The notes beneath the pieces were generated by a model. It had not been told where the DNA came from. It ran no database searches and worked only from the letters and a program-made list of their open reading frames with translations. From Betaproteobacteria bacterium (GTDB lineage Bacteria; Pseudomonadota; Gammaproteobacteria; Burkholderiales; Rhodocyclaceae): 6,821 bases of DNA. Positions 5,496 through 6,821 of the stretch are shown here, piece by piece (position 1 is the stretch's first letter; every line of letters begins with the position of its first letter). A program made the position numbers and the translations under genes. The stretch spans positions 1 through 6,821 of the forward strand of contig JAGWUW010000145.1 in assembly GCA_028868235.1 (NCBI GenBank). Direction: 5' to 3'.

Positions 5496-6821
5496 ATGTT
5501 TGGGGAGCATTACGATCTCAGTCGCCGGTTTCGTCTGGCTACCAAGGAAGGGGACGAGGATCGACCGTTCCGGGGGCTGTTCGGCGACGACCTGAAAGGC
5601 ACGCCGGCGTGGCCAGAACTGCTGGTGAAGCGCCGCACCATCGTCCTCGCCGAGGCGGGCAGCGGCAAGTCCAGCGAGTTCGACTATCAATGTTCCGTCC
5701 TGCGTCAGGCGAACAAGTTTGCGTTCAAGGCGACTGTGCGCGACGTCGCGGACGCCGGCCTCGAGGCGTCGCTCGTTCCGACCGACCGCGCTCGATTTGC
5801 GCAATGGCGGGCAGCCCCGGATGCGCCTTGCTGGCTATTCGTGGACTCGGTCGACGAAGCCAAGGACCAAGGACATCACTTCGACACCGCCTGTCGGAAG
5901 CTAGCCGATGCGATCGCCGGGCTGGAGGAGCGCGTCCATCTCTACATCTCAAGCCGCTATACCGATTGGGACAAGACGGCCGATCGCATCTCGGTCGAGA
6001 AATGGCTTTCGCTGCCTGATCCGCCCCCTCCGCCGACCGATGTCGCGGACGAGGTTCGCGCGACACTGCAGAACCGGGACAAAAGTCCGCCAAGATTGCG
6101 CGAAGAGATCGGTGTCCTGGTCATGGAGCCGCTCAGCCGCTGGCAGGTCGAGCGCTTCGCGTGTGCCTCAGGCATCAAGACGATCGATGCTCTCCTGACT
6201 GCCATTGATCATGGCAGCCTCTGGGAATTCGCGGCGCGGCCGATGGACCTCGGTTGGATGGTGGAGTTCTGGCGCGATCACAAGCGGCTCGGCTCGCTCC
6301 GGGAGATGATCGAGGCCAGCCTGAAGGCGCGGCTCCTCGATCCCGATCCGCTTCGCCGCAAGCGCGATCCGCTCGATCTCGCCAAGGGTGCGCAGGCTCT
6401 CGACCGGATCGGGGCAGCATTTTTAATGTGCGGGCGTGATTCCGTGCGTGTCCCCGCCGCCGGCCTGGACCTGTCGCCTCACGAGCGCTCGATGCCAATC
6501 GAGGAGATTCTTCCGGACTGGCCCGACGGCGAACGACTCTTGCTGCTTGGGCGCCCAGTCTTCGATCCGGCGACGCTTGGCCGGGCGCGCCTGCACAACG
6601 ACAATGAGGCGACGCTGCGATGCTATTTGCTGGCGCGCTGGCTCGGACGGCTTCTCGATGTGGGGTGTCCCGTGGCGGTGGTGCACGATCTCCTATTCGC
6701 AGACACCTATGGCTATCGGCTGGTGCGGCCGGAGATGGTCGAGGTGTCGGCATGGCTGGCCGGAGAGTATGATGCGATCGCCGACTCACTCATCGCTCGG
6801 TCGCCCTATAATCTTCTGCGC
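5496..6821 (+). CDS. STAND/NACHT-like P-loop NTPase, N-terminal part (runs off right edge)
   Basis: The frame is open for 442 codons and is cut by the right edge, so the full protein is larger. Residues 1-45 are a short leader. Walker A is AEAGSGKS at 52-59, with Ala in place of the usual first Gly, a substitution the motif allows. Walker B is WLFVDSVDEA at 113-122, with the Asp-x-x-Asp-Glu form typical of NACHT and related STAND ATPases. YISSR at 150-154 fits the sensor strand with its Arg. A helical stretch follows, with AARPMDLGWM at 246-255 resembling the winged-helix boundary of such proteins. In this group ATP binding drives oligomerisation after a target is sensed, often with a C-terminal repeat sensor; many bacterial members act in phage defence. 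The effector and sensor lie outside the window or are not recognised. No signal peptide is seen. The NTPase call is firm; NACHT placement and defence role are inference. Confidence 0.75.
   Translation, partial: MFGEHYDLSRRFRLATKEGDEDRPFRGLFGDDLKGTPAWPELLVKRRTIVLAEAGSGKSSEFDYQCSVLRQANKFAFKATVRDVADAGLEASLVPTDRARFAQWRAAPDAPCWLFVDSVDEAKDQGHHFDTACRKLADAIAGLEERVHLYISSRYTDWDKTADRISVEKWLSLPDPPPPPTDVADEVRATLQNRDKSPPRLREEIGVLVMEPLSRWQVERFACASGIKTIDALLTAIDHGSLWEFAARPMDLGWMVEFWRDHKRLGSLREMIEASLKARLLDPDPLRRKRDPLDLAKGAQALDRIGAAFLMCGRDSVRVPAAGLDLSPHERSMPIEEILPDWPDGERLLLLGRPVFDPATLGRARLHNDNEATLRCYLLARWLGRLLDVGCPVAVVHDLLFADTYGYRLVRPEMVEVSAWLAGEYDAIADSLIARSPYNLLR

Noticed and set aside
5334..5804. 156-codon minus-strand frame
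   Set aside because: About two thirds of it lies antisense to the NTPase gene, which has P-loop motifs and a good ribosome site; the frame is a high-GC shadow.
5477..6019. 180-codon plus-strand frame starting at GTG 5477
   Set aside because: It overlaps the NTPase gene in another frame, is extremely arginine-rich as expected of an out-of-frame reading, and has no motif.
6175..6789. 204-codon minus-strand frame
   Set aside because: It is antisense to the NTPase gene, rich in Arg, Ala and Pro, and lacks any family signature.

Overview
The window looks like part of an alphaproteobacterial mobile or defence region, on a plasmid or an integrative conjugative element. Three things suggest this: GC-rich coding with GTG/ATG starts and clean Shine-Dalgarno sites; the first codons of a DUF736-like gene at the left edge, a family common beside conjugation genes in Rhizobiales and Sphingomonadales; and an AAA-ATPase/subtilisin pair matching the ietA-ietS system known from the Agrobacterium plasmid pTiC58. 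The assignment is by protein family and gene arrangement; no database search was possible.

Layout, left to right. (1) 1-41, minus strand: first 13 codons of a DUF736-like gene, running off the left edge. (2) 42-397: a divergent intergenic region. Its left half is the leader of the DUF736 gene, with a G-quadruplex-type motif and two hairpins. Its right half carries an extended -10 promoter for the rightward operon, with inverted repeats in the spacer and at the predicted transcript start. (3) 398-1519 and 1516-3735, plus strand: ietA (AAA+ ATPase with a C-terminal helix-turn-helix) and ietS (cytoplasmic subtilisin-family S8 protease), joined by an ATGA overlap. (4) 3736-3851: short convergent gap without a clear terminator. 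(5) 3852-4937, minus strand: a 361-residue protein with the acidic-residue layout of a PIN-like nuclease, apparently made from a leaderless or near-leaderless transcript. (6) 4938-5495: no convincing gene; promoter elements of the PIN-like gene and a cluster of small palindromes. (7) 5496-6821, plus strand: a long frame open to the right edge (442 codons seen) that encodes the N-terminal part of a STAND/NACHT-like P-loop NTPase.

How the genes may work together. In the ietAS family the protease is the toxic partner and the ATPase restrains it; the pair stabilises plasmids and has also been linked to phage defence. Here it lies between a mobile-element gene on one side and a PIN-like protein plus a STAND-type NTPase on the other, which fits a cargo or defence cluster. 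The PIN-like gene is convergent to ietS and has its own promoter, so any link to ietAS is inference. The most notable points are the DNA-binding domain on IetA together with operator-like repeats in its own promoter, the possible inhibitor-like prodomain in IetS, the PIN-like neighbour, and the truncated NTPase.
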